DNA from: SLRI01 sp942491185
GTDB taxonomy: Bacteria > Pseudomonadota > Alphaproteobacteria > Geminicoccales > Geminicoccaceae
DNA length: 64,000 nt
Reading direction: 5' to 3'
NCBI GenBank assembly: GCA_942491185.1
Contig: CALOAB010000014.1
Location: forward strand, 62,001 to 126,000
Below the pieces are notes generated by a model, which saw only the letters and a list, made by a program, of their open reading frames with translations, did not search any database and was not told where the DNA came from. Shown piece by piece: positions 1 through 7,390 of the stretch. Within the stretch, counting starts at the first letter, position 1; every line of letters begins with the position of its first letter. Position numbers and translations under genes: made by a program.

Positions 1-902
1 TCCCTGAGCTCGACACCGGCCAGCCGATGTTCGCGTTCGCCGTCACCGCCGCCAACCGCAACGACGAGGTCAAGCTCTCGGCCGCCTTCCACAAGCTCTG
101 CGACGAGGACCCGTCACTGGCGCTCGAGCAGGACGGCGAGAACCACCAGACCCTCCTCTGGGGCCAGGGCGAGATCCACCTCAAGGTCGCCCTCGACCGG
201 CTGCGCGACAAATACCACGTCGAGGTCACCCCCCACACGCCCCGCACCGGCTACAAGGAGACCATCCGCAAGGGCACCAGCGCGCATGGCCGCCACAAGA
301 AGCAGTCCGGCGGCCACGGCCAGTTCGGCGACGTCAAGATCGACATCCGCCCCCTGCCCCGCGGCGAGGGCTTCGCCTTCGACAACAAGATCGTCGGCGG
401 CTCGGTGCCCAAGCAGTACATCCCAGCCGTCGAGGCCGGGGCCAAGGAGTACATGGCCAAGGGCCCGCTGGGCTTCCCCGTGGTCGATATCGGCGTCACC
501 CTGAATGACGGCCAGTTCCACTCCGTCGACAGCAACGAGCTCAGCTTCAAGATGGCCACAGGCCTGGCACTCAAGGAAGGCATGCCCGCCTGCAACCCCG
601 TCCTCCTCGAGCCCATCCTGGCCGTCACCATCTCGATCCCATCGGATGCCACCTCCAAGGCGCTCCAGCTGGTCAGCCAGAAACGCGGCCAGATCCTCGG
701 CTACGAAGCCAAGCTCGGCTGGTCCGGCTGGGACGAGATCAAAGCCAACCTCCCGCAAAACGAAACCCACGACCTCATCGTCTCACTCCGCTCCATGAGC
801 CAAGGCACCGGCTTCTTCACCTGGACCTACGACCACCTCCAGGAAGTCCCCAACAAGCTGGCAGAGACACTGGCCGCCCAGTCGCGAGAAGAAGCGGCCT
901 GA
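1..902 (+). CDS. Elongation factor G-like GTPase, C-terminal part (5' end outside window)
   Basis: The visible 299 residues are the end of domain III followed by domains IV and V of an EF-G family translational GTPase. The segment LLWGQGEIHLKVALDRL is the domain III end, and QSGGHGQFGDV at about residue 97 is the EF-G domain IV signature. Domain V closes with THDLIVSLRSMSQGTG and YDHLQEVP. The G domain lies off the left edge. The sequence looks like the second, FusA2-type EF-G of many proteobacteria rather than the ribosomal-operon copy, and no rpsG, rpsL or tuf neighbours are present. Its exact role (translocation, recycling or ribosome rescue) cannot be read from the C-terminus. A hairpin follows the stop, and the last 58 codons plus that hairpin recur at 1641–1857. 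Confidence 0.85.
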   Translation, partial: PELDTGQPMFAFAVTAANRNDEVKLSAAFHKLCDEDPSLALEQDGENHQTLLWGQGEIHLKVALDRLRDKYHVEVTPHTPRTGYKETIRKGTSAHGRHKKQSGGHGQFGDVKIDIRPLPRGEGFAFDNKIVGGSVPKQYIPAVEAGAKEYMAKGPLGFPVVDIGVTLNDGQFHSVDSNELSFKMATGLALKEGMPACNPVLLEPILAVTISIPSDATSKALQLVSQKRGQILGYEAKLGWSGWDEIKANLPQNETHDLIVSLRSMSQGTGFFTWTYDHLQEVPNKLAETLAAQSREEAA

Positions 903-943
903 CGGCCGGAAGGGAAGAAAAGCAGGGAGGCTCGCCTCCCTGC
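727..943 (+). repeat. Direct repeat, copy A (3' end of EF-G-like gene plus terminator)
   Basis: This 217-bp block covers the final 58 codons of the EF-G-like gene, its stop codon and the hairpin. It recurs in the same orientation at 1641–1857, also 217 bp. The first 120 bp or so differ at a single visible position. The end of the coding part is more diverged, with one compensating one-base insertion and one deletion. The two copies flank a segment of about 700 bp carrying brnT and brnA. Confidence 0.9.
922..943 (+). terminator. Hairpin terminator after EF-G-like gene
   Basis: A perfect 9-bp stem (GCAGGGAGG / CCTCCCTGC) with a CTCG tetraloop starts 20 bp after the EF-G-like stop. No T run follows, so it may be a Rho-independent terminator lacking a U tract, or simply an mRNA 3'-end stabiliser. 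The same hairpin recurs at 1836–1857, and related palindromes occur at 4843 and 61789. Confidence 0.6.
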
Positions 944-985
944 ACCCACCGTTACTTTCGCGGCGGAAGATGGTAAGGTCTTGAC

Positions 986-1288
986 GTGCCGCAGATCGAG
1001 TTCGCCTGGGACCCGGCCAAGGCTGCATCGAACGTCGCCAAGCATCGGGTGACGTTCGCGCAGGCCGCGACAGTCCTCCTCGATCCGCTGGCACTGACGG
1101 TGCTCGACACCGAGCACGGCAAGAGCGAGGAACGCTGGTTGACGCTGGGCGTGTCGAGAGAGGGCAAGCTTCTGGCCGTGTCGCACACCTTCATGTCGAC
1201 GGGCCCGGACTTGGCCACAGTGCGGATCATCTCCGCGCGGGAAGCCACCCGCAACGAGCGCCGACAGTACGAAAACGAGCCGACTTGA
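986..1288 (+). CDS. brnT: BrnT-family ribonuclease toxin
   Basis: This 100-residue protein has the DUF497/BrnT layout. It starts with FAWDPAKAASNVAKHRVTF, the family's FEWDxxKAxxNxxKHGVxF motif. A central segment ERWLTLGVSREGKLLAVSHT follows, and the end VRIISAREATRNERRQY is the RIISARxAxxxERxxY signature. BrnT toxins cleave RNA and are neutralised by a BrnA partner that also autorepresses the operon. The start codon is GTG with AAGG seven bases upstream. It lies 16 bp upstream of its antitoxin and inside the segment bracketed by the duplicated EF-G tail, which suggests acquisition as a module. Confidence 0.88.
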   Translation: MPQIEFAWDPAKAASNVAKHRVTFAQAATVLLDPLALTVLDTEHGKSEERWLTLGVSREGKLLAVSHTFMSTGPDLATVRIISAREATRNERRQYENEPT

Positions 1289-1304
1289 ACGCCGAGCTGC
1301 ACCA

Positions 1305-1559
1305 GTGACAGAGAAGACGAGCAGGATGGAAACCGGATCGAGCCCACATGACGACGACATGCCCGCCGAGATCGACTTCTCCAAGGGCACCCGCGGCAAG
1401 TTCGCGAAGCCGGAAACGACGCTGAAGCTGCCCGTCTACCTCGACCCCGAAGTGGAAGAGTACCTAGCCACCCGCGCGGCAGCCCGCGGCGTCGACGTCG
1501 ACCAACTCGTCAACGAGCTCCTCAAGAAGGACATCGAGCTCATCGAGGCCGCGAGCTAA
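1305..1559 (+). CDS. brnA: BrnA/CopG-like antitoxin
   Basis: This 84-residue acidic protein follows brnT by 16 bp in the usual toxin-first order of brnTA loci. Residues 25–36 (DFSKGTRGKFAK) precede a ribbon-helix-helix-like segment (TLKLPVYLDPEVEEYLATRA) and a helical tail rich in Glu and Leu. The family binds its toxin through the N-terminal region and DNA through the RHH, giving autorepression; here that role is inferred from position and shape. The GTG start at 1305 has a weak ribosome site. ATG at 1326 is an in-frame alternative with GCAGG immediately before it, so the N-terminus is uncertain. Confidence 0.75.
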   Translation: MTEKTSRMETGSSPHDDDMPAEIDFSKGTRGKFAKPETTLKLPVYLDPEVEEYLATRAAARGVDVDQLVNELLKKDIELIEAAS

Positions 1560-1640
1560 CGTGCCTTGCTCAGCCGAGCCGCAATCCGGCACGCACGATG
1601 TCGGCAATCGTCTTGGATACGTTGCATCGAGACCGAACCA

Positions 1641-1857
1641 GCTGGGACGAGATCAAGGCCAACCTCCCGCAAAACGAAACCCACGACCTCATCGTCTCAC
1701 TCCGCTCCATGAGCCAAGGCACCGGCTTCTTCACCTGGACCTACGACCACCTCCAGGAAGTGCTCACCCAAGCTCGCCGAAACCCTGGCCGCCCAGTCGC
1801 GAGAAGAAGCGGCCTGACGGTCGGAAGGGAAGAAAGCAGGGAGGCTCGCCTCCCTGC
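1641..1857 (+). pseudogene. Duplicated EF-G tail fragment (direct repeat, copy B)
   Basis: This is the second copy of the EF-G 3' end. It starts abruptly at GCTGGGACGAG and encodes the same domain V residues up to DHLQEV. Relative to copy A it then has one extra base in the divergent patch, so a frame read from the start of the copy no longer ends at the original stop. Read in the next frame it still gives KLAETLAAQSREEAA-like residues and the TGA, followed by the identical hairpin. No start or ribosome site precedes it, so it is a non-functional fragment. It probably arose by tandem duplication or by insertion of the brnTA segment at the gene's 3' end. Confidence 0.85.
1836..1857 (+). terminator. 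Second copy of the EF-G hairpin
   Basis: The sequence and stem (9 bp, CTCG loop) are identical to 922–943. It now sits downstream of the brnA region and the EF-G tail fragment, where it could terminate brnTA transcripts. Confidence 0.55.
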
Positions 1858-2140
1858 CACTTCCTCCCGGATGTAACTTAATATTTCAGGCCGTGCATTC
1901 TCCAATAATGTTTTAACCAGCGCCATTCCCACCACAGCGCATCTTCTATCTCATTTGGGGCCGCAGAAGCATCCGGGAGCGCGCCTCCGTCAGCCGCGGA
2001 CGAATTGCTCAATCGGCAGATTGAAGATTTCCGCATTGTCGATGAGAGGACAACTGCACGCGCAAGCAGAATGCAACGCACCCACTCTGCTGCGGCTTGG
2101 AAGATCAAAGGAAAGCTTTGCGAGATCCTCCTAAACGTAG

Positions 2141-2404
2141 TTGGCATTGCGCAAAGGTTTACAGGATCGTAAAACGAATGGATCACACCGCGGTGGTGAT
2201 ATTTACGCAACGCAGACTTCAAATGATCAAGGGCCTCAAGTCTCGAGCGCATTCGTTATTTACGAGCGTCAGCAGGGCAAGTGGATCACAATGATCTACC
2301 CAAGCGCAGAAATGGTGGTGCGGCAATTTGAGATTTTCTTTAACAAAGATCGCCAATTTAATATTGAATTCAAACCAACAACGGAAAAATCAGCGATAGT
2401 CTAG
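2141..2404 (+). pseudogene. Decayed unknown gene, C-terminal part
   Basis: The last 53 residues of this frame (from SSAFVIYERQQGKW to the stop) look like real protein, with varied composition and none of the Arg/Ala/Pro excess of shadow frames in GC-rich DNA. The frame has no ribosome site. An adjacent frame upstream (about 1957–2171) also looks protein-like (LLNRQIEDFRIVDERTTARA) but ends at a stop about 30 bp into this one. The best reading is one gene broken by a frameshift near 2140–2170. I do not recognise the family. Base composition is clearly more AT-rich than the chromosome around it, which fits transferred DNA. Confidence 0.3.
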
Positions 2405-2417
2405 CAAAACTAAACAA

Positions 2418-2440
2418 CTACCGACAGCTGACGCCGGTAG
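2418..2440 (+). terminator. Stem-loop with T run, between a decayed gene and a transposase remnant
   Basis: CTACCG and CGGTAG pair across 11 bases, and a short T run (CTTTTG) follows on the + strand. It lies 14 bp after the stop of the decayed frame and could be its terminator. It also lies just past the 3' end of the IS200-like remnant, so it could instead be a subterminal hairpin of that element. Confidence 0.45.
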
Positions 2441-2890
2441 CTTTTGCATGAGATGGTTTTCAAGTTGCTGAATTGTATCACTATGTCGTCGATCGGTGAT
2501 GTTACCGCTGGTGGTGGAGAAGGTAGCCGACGCGAGCGCGCGGGCCAGAAGTGGCAACCCCCAGTAGCGCTTGCGGATGGCCGGGAATCCTCCTCACGCT
2601 GGATAGCACGTGACGATGCAGCGGCCCTTGATGCGGCTGCATGACGTCGCTGATCGCCCGATTGGGCGGCACGGCGATGAACATGTGGACGTTCGGTACC
2701 CTTGGAGAGCGACGCCCTTGACGATTTGCACACGTCGGATTTCGACTTAAACCCGACCTGCCGGATGATTTGGCGAACTCGCTCGCCCCCGGTCGCCGGC
2801 CGACCAACACCTGGTAGCGGTACTTGGTCGCCCATACGACGTGATAGCGGTGGTAAAAAACGGTGTGGCGTAGCCCTTGCTGTAGACCAT
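2441..2890 (-). pseudogene. IS200/IS605-family tnpA remnant (Y1 HUH transposase)
   Basis: Read on the minus strand from the ATG at 2890, fragments of the Y1 transposase appear in all three frames. They are a HVVWATKYRY-type start, then GERVRQIIRQVG, then VHMFIAVPPNRAISDVMQ, then GCHFWPAR, and finally a DDIVIQ-like end. At least three frameshifts separate them, and the first His of the HUH motif reads Asn (NVHMF). The full-length family protein is about 140–150 residues, which matches the 450 bp here. The element is therefore dead but nearly full length. I see no associated tnpB. Confidence 0.75.
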
Positions 2891-2895
2891 AGTCT

Positions 2896-2962
2896 GGCTC
2901 CCGGAAGAGAGGATTTTACCAGACGGAAAACGCCTTCGACCCGATCCTCTCTTCCCCGAGCC
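2896..2962. repeat. Imperfect inverted repeat upstream of the tnpA remnant
   Basis: Two 19-bp arms (2896–2914 and 2944–2962) match at 17 of 19 positions; the core is GGAAGAGAGGAT and its complement, separated by 29 bp. It lies directly before the transposase start. IS200-type elements carry a hairpin at the left end that blocks readthrough into tnpA, and this is the likely counterpart. Confidence 0.6.
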
Positions 2963-3725
2963 GAACTATGGACATCTTGCCTTCATGCTGAAGCCATTCG
3001 TCTGGAAGACGAGGTTTGGACCCTGGTTTCGGACAATGAAGCGAAAAGAAAGGATCCCGGCGCCGGTGATTTAGAAAACCTCAGATTTGGACTCCACGTT
3101 TGGGCACGAGCATTATGGCAGTTTCGCGAGCCGTCCAGCCGATTATCATTATTAAAGGTAGCGACGATAAAAATCTGTTTGATGGCGCCGCAGTAAAAAG
3201 TGACTTTGAAAAAGAATAATGAGCCTTTGGCAAGAAAAAAGCCGCATGAAAAATGCTCCCAAAACGCCCATGAAACTTGTTAATAAAAAGAGGGAACAGA
3301 ATTACATTTTGGTCCAGAACACATAGAAGACTTAACAAAAAATAACGGGTTCAATTTTGAAGACTATTTTCCGTCTTCGATCTCAAAATTTCTCGATATG
3401 AAAAGACGCAGAAAAGCGGACTTGTCTACTACAATATTGCTAATAGTTTCATCTTGCACTGTCGGCATATGCTCTCCGGACATGGCCAGGACGGCCGCGG
3501 CAGCTAGAAGAGTGGTTCTGCTCAACATGGTTCTCTCCTGATCCATTGTTGGTGGGCAGGCCCGTCAGCAATGAAGCATCCACCTGAACCTGCACTTTTG
3601 AAATAGCACACTGCGTGCTTGTTAAAAGAAATGGCTTTGCGATCACAGAACAACTCACCTCTGCTGGTAAGCAGTCATTCGGACCAATCCCGTAATGGGA
3701 CTAGCGATAAGGGCGCAAGGCGGAG
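2963..3725. other. AT-rich, gene-poor stretch with short decayed frames
   Basis: This stretch is markedly poorer in GC than its surroundings. On the + strand there are two short protein-like frames, 3115–3219 (34 aa, starting MAVSRAVQP) and 3219–3326 (starting MSLWQEKSRMKN), which overlap by one base at an AATGA junction. A third frame without a start follows (FGPEHIEDLTKNNGFNFEDY and onward). They may be pieces of one gene split by frameshifts, but I recognise no family. On the minus strand a small exported-peptide frame is listed separately. There is no RNA gene or clear promoter. Confidence 0.35.
3364..3528 (-). CDS. Possible small exported peptide
   Basis: The frame encodes 54 residues starting MLSRTTLLAAAAVLAMSG, a plausible signal peptide with a basic N-terminus and an Ala/Leu core. 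CAGGAGAG stands about five bases before the ATG, one of the better ribosome sites in this region. The mature part after cleavage would be only about 30 residues (VQDETISNIVVDKSAFLRLF and a short tail), so it may be the truncated start of a longer secreted protein. A protein-like frame also runs through the same DNA on the + strand, so only one of the two can be genuine. No family is recognised. Confidence 0.3.
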   Translation of the reverse strand: MLSRTTLLAAAAVLAMSGEHMPTVQDETISNIVVDKSAFLRLFISRNFEIEDGK

Positions 3726-3727
3726 AC

Positions 3728-3870
3728 ATGTGTGGACGCCCCCGGCGGATGCAAGCGAGAGCTTGGCCTTGGTCTGGGCTGATGGTCGGGTGCTGACATG
3801 TGTCGGGCCTCTGGTTGCGGCTTTCGACACGCCGCGGGCGGTCATGGAGAGCCGCCGGATCGGGTCCACA
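3728..3870 (+). repeat. Dispersed repeat, copy 1 (second copy at 62970–63110)
   Basis: This block of about 140 bp recurs near the other end of the window in the same orientation with roughly 80% identity by eye. Shared stretches include TGTGTGGACGCCCC, GCAAGCGAG, TTGGCCTTGGTCTG and CGGATCG. It contains no convincing coding frame. Likely origins are the end of a transposable element or a dispersed non-coding element; terminal inverted repeats and a target duplication were not found. Confidence 0.65.
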
Positions 3871-4102
3871 TCACCTCCGCGCGCTTCGTTGGCGCCTGCC
3901 CCCTACCTTCGGTCTTTCCCGATACCGTCTCGTTCAACCGTTCGCCCAGTCTTCACCTCCCAATAACGGAGGGGGACACGTCCCTTTTTAACCTTTGCGG
4001 GTCCGTCGACGCCGCGCACCGAACAGGCTTCGGCGTCGCTGTGAGGCAGTATAACGAACGCTTATGGAAAATCATGTGCCTGCGTACGAATGCGCGAAAT
4101 CT

Positions 4103-4211
4103 GTTGCATATAGCGCAACGGGAACCCGAGCCTGTTGCGTATACCGCAACAAAAACCCGAGACCGTTGCGCTATATGCAACGGAACCCGAGATTTGTCGC
4201 ATATAGCGACT
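4103..4211 (+). repeat. Array of four palindromes at 31-bp period
   Basis: Four hairpin units start at 4103, 4134, 4165 and 4196. They are gttgcatatagcgcaac, gttgcgtataccgcaac, gttgcgctatatgcaac and the shorter gtcgcatatagcgac. Unit 3 is the exact reverse complement of unit 1. Each is followed by a 14-bp spacer that is itself conserved around AACCCGAG, so the period is exactly 31 bp. A degenerate fifth unit may lie near 4229–4243. Conserved spacers and short palindromic units rule out CRISPR. Iterated operator sites, a plasmid-type iteron cluster or a REP-like element are possible. No gene overlaps it. Confidence 0.8.
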
Positions 4212-4281
4212 CATTAGCAATGCTTATGTAGCATATACCGTGCAATTCTGCCGAAACGAACCCGGGAACGGGCCTCCAGCC

Positions 4282-4365
4282 GACGAACGAACCCGGCGAA
4301 TCGACGAACGAACCCGCGTTTTCGACGAGCGAACCCGACGTCCCGGGATCGAACCCGAGCCGACA
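4282..4365 (+). repeat. 21-bp tandem array sharing the GAACCCG core
   Basis: Three units start at 4282, 4303 and 4324 with the form GACGAACGAACCCG plus seven variable bases; a fourth, diverged unit (GGGATCGAACCCGAG) starts at 4345. A related copy (ACGAACCCGGGAACGGG) stands upstream near 4256. The GAACCCG core is shared with the spacers of the 31-bp array 70 bp away, so the two arrays are probably related. A 21-bp period could encode a seven-residue peptide repeat, but no flanking frame with a start supports coding. Confidence 0.7.
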
Positions 4366-4653
4366 GCTTGCCGCAGGCACAACGACCGCGGGCTTGAGAA
4401 TCAAGACGTTGCGCGATGACGCTGGCTCAGCCTGTCAGCCCAGCCCGCCGACGGCACCCCAACGCTCCAATGCCGCCAAACGATCCCGAGCGCCGGCTTG
4501 ACCGGAAGGCCAAAATCCGCTATTATTCCTATAATTGCTCCTGCGGTCAGATGGGCAAAGGAGCGGATCCTCTCTTTCTAACCTTCTCAGTCGCGATAGC
4601 CTTGTCGACGATGTTGCTTTGGTCGCTCAATGCCTGATGCCTGGGGAACAGAA

Positions 4654-4826
4654 ATGCGCACGCTCTGGCTGACATCGGCGCTGGCGCTCTCGCCCGCCGC
4701 CGGCCCTGCCTTGGCCCAGGCGTTCGGCAGCGCCGACGAAGCCCAGGCGAAACGGACGCAATACCGAAGGCGTCCTACCTGACCATAGCAGTCGAGCAAC
4801 TGTGCGGCGTAGGCTACTACCCCTAA
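4654..4826 (+). pseudogene. Small exported protein, probably frameshifted
   Basis: The ATG at 4654 opens a frame with a clear signal peptide (MRTLWLTSALALSPAAGPAL, then AQA as cleavage site). It stops at 4782 after 42 residues. A neighbouring frame continues naturally from about 4765 with ASYLTIAVEQLCGVGYYP to a TAA at 4824–4826, followed 16 bp later by a perfect hairpin. The two parts together would make a secreted peptide of about 57 residues with a single Cys. The break may be a sequencing indel or real decay. No family is recognised. Confidence 0.4.
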
Positions 4827-4842
4827 AAGCCGGAGGGGCCAA

Positions 4843-4862
4843 CGGGGAGGCCAGCCTCCCCG
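4843..4862. terminator. GC-rich hairpin between convergent genes
   Basis: A perfect 8-bp stem (CGGGGAGG / CCTCCCCG) with a CCAG loop lies between the small exported frame on the + strand and the membrane protein ending at 4892 on the minus strand. It could serve as a bidirectional terminator. Its design matches the hairpins at 922, 1836 and 61789. Confidence 0.55.
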
Positions 4863-4891
4863 TCTCTTCCCTTCTGAACGACCCTTCCGAA

Positions 4892-5329
4892 TCAGCCCGT
4901 GCCCTGCTCCTTGCTGATGTAGAAGGCACCCAGCGCTGCCGTCACTAGGCCCTGCAGGGGGGCGAGCCACAGGTTGGACTGCTTCATCAGGTCCGGTGGC
5001 TCGATATCGACGATCGGCTGGACCAGCAACGTCAGCAGGACGACCGCGAGGTAGAAGAGCGAGAGGCCGAGCGCCAGACGGTAGACGAACTCGCTCACCT
5101 GCTCGTTGCGGCCTTTCTGGCTCTTGCGGGCGCTGGCGACCATGACACCGATGATCAACGAAAGGTTCGGCAAGGTCACCGGCAGGATCCAGGACCATGC
5201 GGCATCGGCGCCGCTGCCGTAATAGCCAAAGAGAGTCTGCAGCAGCACGAGCAAATAGATCAAGCCGCTGCCGAGCAGCCAAGCCGTGGCGATCCGCCGC
5301 CTGCACGGCCCGATGTCGACGTAGTTCAC
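4892..5329 (-). CDS. Four-TM membrane protein of unknown function
   Basis: The 145-residue protein has four predicted membrane segments. They are at about residues 13–37 (TAWLLGSGLIYLLVLLQTLF), 46–67 (WILPVTLPNLSLIIGVMVAS), 85–107 (LALGLSLFYLAVVLLTLLV) and 122–140. The last loop carries a short acidic patch (VDIEPPDL). It starts with GTG and overlaps the stop of the upstream PPC-domain gene (GTGA), so the two are translationally coupled and probably act together, perhaps as a secreted protein and its membrane partner. I do not recognise the family. The hairpin at 4843–4862 would end the operon. Confidence 0.65.
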   Translation of the reverse strand: MNYVDIGPCRRRIATAWLLGSGLIYLLVLLQTLFGYYGSGADAAWSWILPVTLPNLSLIIGVMVASARKSQKGRNEQVSEFVYRLALGLSLFYLAVVLLTLLVQPIVDIEPPDLMKQSNLWLAPLQGLVTAALGAFYISKEQGTG

Positions 5330-7112
5330 GAGCCGCCCAGCGCCGGCAGGATGCCCGATGATTTCAAGTGGGTCGGTGCATTCATGGTTTGCTCCTCGAG
5401 CACGACTTGGCTGACGCCGCTGCCGCGCACCTTCTCGAACTCGTAGACGAGCACGGTCGTGTTGTGGGCGCGTGTATACTCCTGATCCTGCACCTCCGTC
5501 GGCAGCAGGTTGACGCCCTGGCGCGCCCAGGTCTCGACCGTGCTGAGCCGCGCCCTGCCCGCATCGCTGTGGAAGGGCTGGTCGGTCACGATGAACAGCA
5601 GCACCCGGAAGTGCCCCGACCTGGCCGTGAACAACGCGCGGATATACTCGCCGAGCGAGAAGCTGCGCAGCGGCGGCAGCTTGGTCGACCAGCGAGAAGC
5701 CGGGTCGAGTGCCGAACCGTCGGGAAGAAACCGCTCGACCGGAGTGACAATGGCGAAGCCGCCCGGCACGCCCGAGTAGCCGTGCCCGGCATACCCGGCC
5801 GCTGCCAATGCGGCGGTCAGCCGACGGTCGACATCGCCAAGCGTCAGCTCCGGGTCGTCATCGGGATTGATGAGCGTGCGCGGCAGCACCATGCGCGCCG
5901 AGGCCACCGGCGGCGGCCAGGGATGCAGCCCCGGCAACAGCGCCGCCAGCGCATCATTGCCACCGCCATGCCGGCCTCGCCGCTCTCGACGATCGCCTCT
6001 TCCAGGCCGTTGTCGATGCCGCGCGCGGCTTCCTCGAAGTAGACTTCCCGGTCGATCATCGGGTTGCGCGGCGCCGGACCGTAAGCGCTCGCCACCGGGC
6101 CGTCCGCGCCGATCACCACGATGTCGCTGGCCACCAGCCGCCAGGCCAGCGTCTCGCGACGATCCGTTGCCATGGCCTCGATGGAGGCGAAGCCGTCGCG
6201 CTTCGCCTTGGTCTCCGCCACCAGCTCTTGAATAACCTGCTGCACGCCGTCACCCCCGGCGACCACCGTCGCCAGTGCCGCGATCTCGTCCAGCGCGTCG
6301 CTGGCAGCATCGAGGCCGAGTTGCAGCGTGTCGATCTCGGCCAGCGCATCCTGCAGCAGCTCGACCTCACCCTCCGCATCCACGAGCGTCGCATCCACTG
6401 GCGTCGCCTCGTCTGAAACCGTTTCGTCCGACAGCGCCGCTTCGCCGACCCCCGCCTCGGCGACGTCGAGCTCGGCGCGCAACCGCTCGCGCTCCGCCTC
6501 GAGCTTCGCCGACTTGCCCCTGATGATGGCCTGCACCGCGTCCCGGTGCACAGCCTCGTCGAGCCAGAGCGCCAGCTGCGCGATATCGGCCTCCTGCCGC
6601 GCCATCGGCCCAGCGAGCAAACGGGCCTCTGCCCGGTCGTCACGCCCGGCGACGACGGTCGCCGTCAGGCTCTCCGGCAGCGTGACGTCGGCGTCATCGT
6701 CGACATTGCCAGGGTCCAGCGCCAGCTCGACCTTGCCCGTCTCACCGGCTTCGAAGGTGGTGGCGACGATCAGCCAGCGGCCCGGCGTCGGCGCCGCGAT
6801 CTCGACCAGGGCGTCGCTGTCACCGCCGGACTCGTCGTCGTCGTGCAGGACCTGATCCGGCGCGACGAGCGTGAGGAAGCTGTCGACCTCGGTCGACCGC
6901 AAGCTGACGCGAAAGCGCTCGGCGGCGGGCAGGTCCACCGCCAGCACTTCGTAATGATGGCCGTCCACGACCGCTGCGGGATCGGCGCCGAGAACGAAGC
7001 TGCGGATCTCCCCGGCCGAGACGCTGCCACCGAGCGCCGCCGCCAGGATCGCCGCCGCCAGGGTCGACGGCAGTCTGCGGGCGACCCTGGACGATGGGCC
7101 TAGAATGGCCAT
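5326..7112 (-). pseudogene. Exported PPC-domain protein, single-base frameshift near 5960
   Basis: The frame starting at the ATG at 7112 has a signal peptide (LPSTLAAAILAAALGGSVSA). A region of about 95 residues follows that resembles a bacterial pre-peptidase C-terminal (PPC) beta-sandwich (ISO: FVLGADPAAVVDG, then VDSFLTLVAPDQVLHDDDES, then GRWLIVATTFE). Next come a long acidic helical or coiled-coil stretch and a tail. Near 5950–5990 the sensible protein moves to the next frame (ALLPGLHPWPPPVASARMVL and onward) and ends at 5326. Start to final stop is 1787 bp, one base short of a multiple of three, so one deletion explains it. The alternative is two overlapping genes, the second lacking a good start. 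The function is unknown; PPC domains occur in secreted enzymes and adhesins. The stop overlaps the next gene. Confidence 0.6.
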
Positions 7113-7390
7113 GACGCGCGAGCTCCCAAGACCTACCACCGACACCAGACCTGCCACCGACAAAAGCCCCACCACCCGACAAGAGACAGCCAATGGCCGA
7201 GATCCCCGACATTCAGGCGGAGCCTCGGCCGACAGGGCGCACCCGGCCCGGCAGGCACGAGCGCGGCCAGCGAGCGAAAGACTGCCCGATGCGATCTCGC
7301 GACGCAAGCCGGCCAATGCGGCGATCAGCCACCAGTTGACGTCCGCCGCGGCCAGGTGTTCTTGCTCCTGATTGCCGTCAGGAGACCTCG

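Noticed and set aside
4103..4365. A CRISPR array.
   Set aside because: The 14-bp and shorter spacers are conserved rather than unique, the units are only 15–17 bp, and no cas gene is present.
4345..4370. A tRNA T-arm-like sequence on the minus strand (GGTTCGATCC).
   Set aside because: The T-stem does not pair fully, no acceptor, D or anticodon arm of a tRNA can be drawn around it, and it is simply one unit of the 21-bp GAACCCG array.
4416..4637. A 73-residue frame ending in a hydrophobic segment.
   Set aside because: It has no ribosome site, its first half is Pro/Arg-rich shadow-like sequence, and it resembles no family; kept only as a remote possibility.
5844..5937. The end of the PPC-domain frame as written (RRCCRGCIPGRRRW and on).
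   Set aside because: It is the wrong-frame reading of sequence that makes good protein sense in the adjacent frame, which implies a one-base indel.
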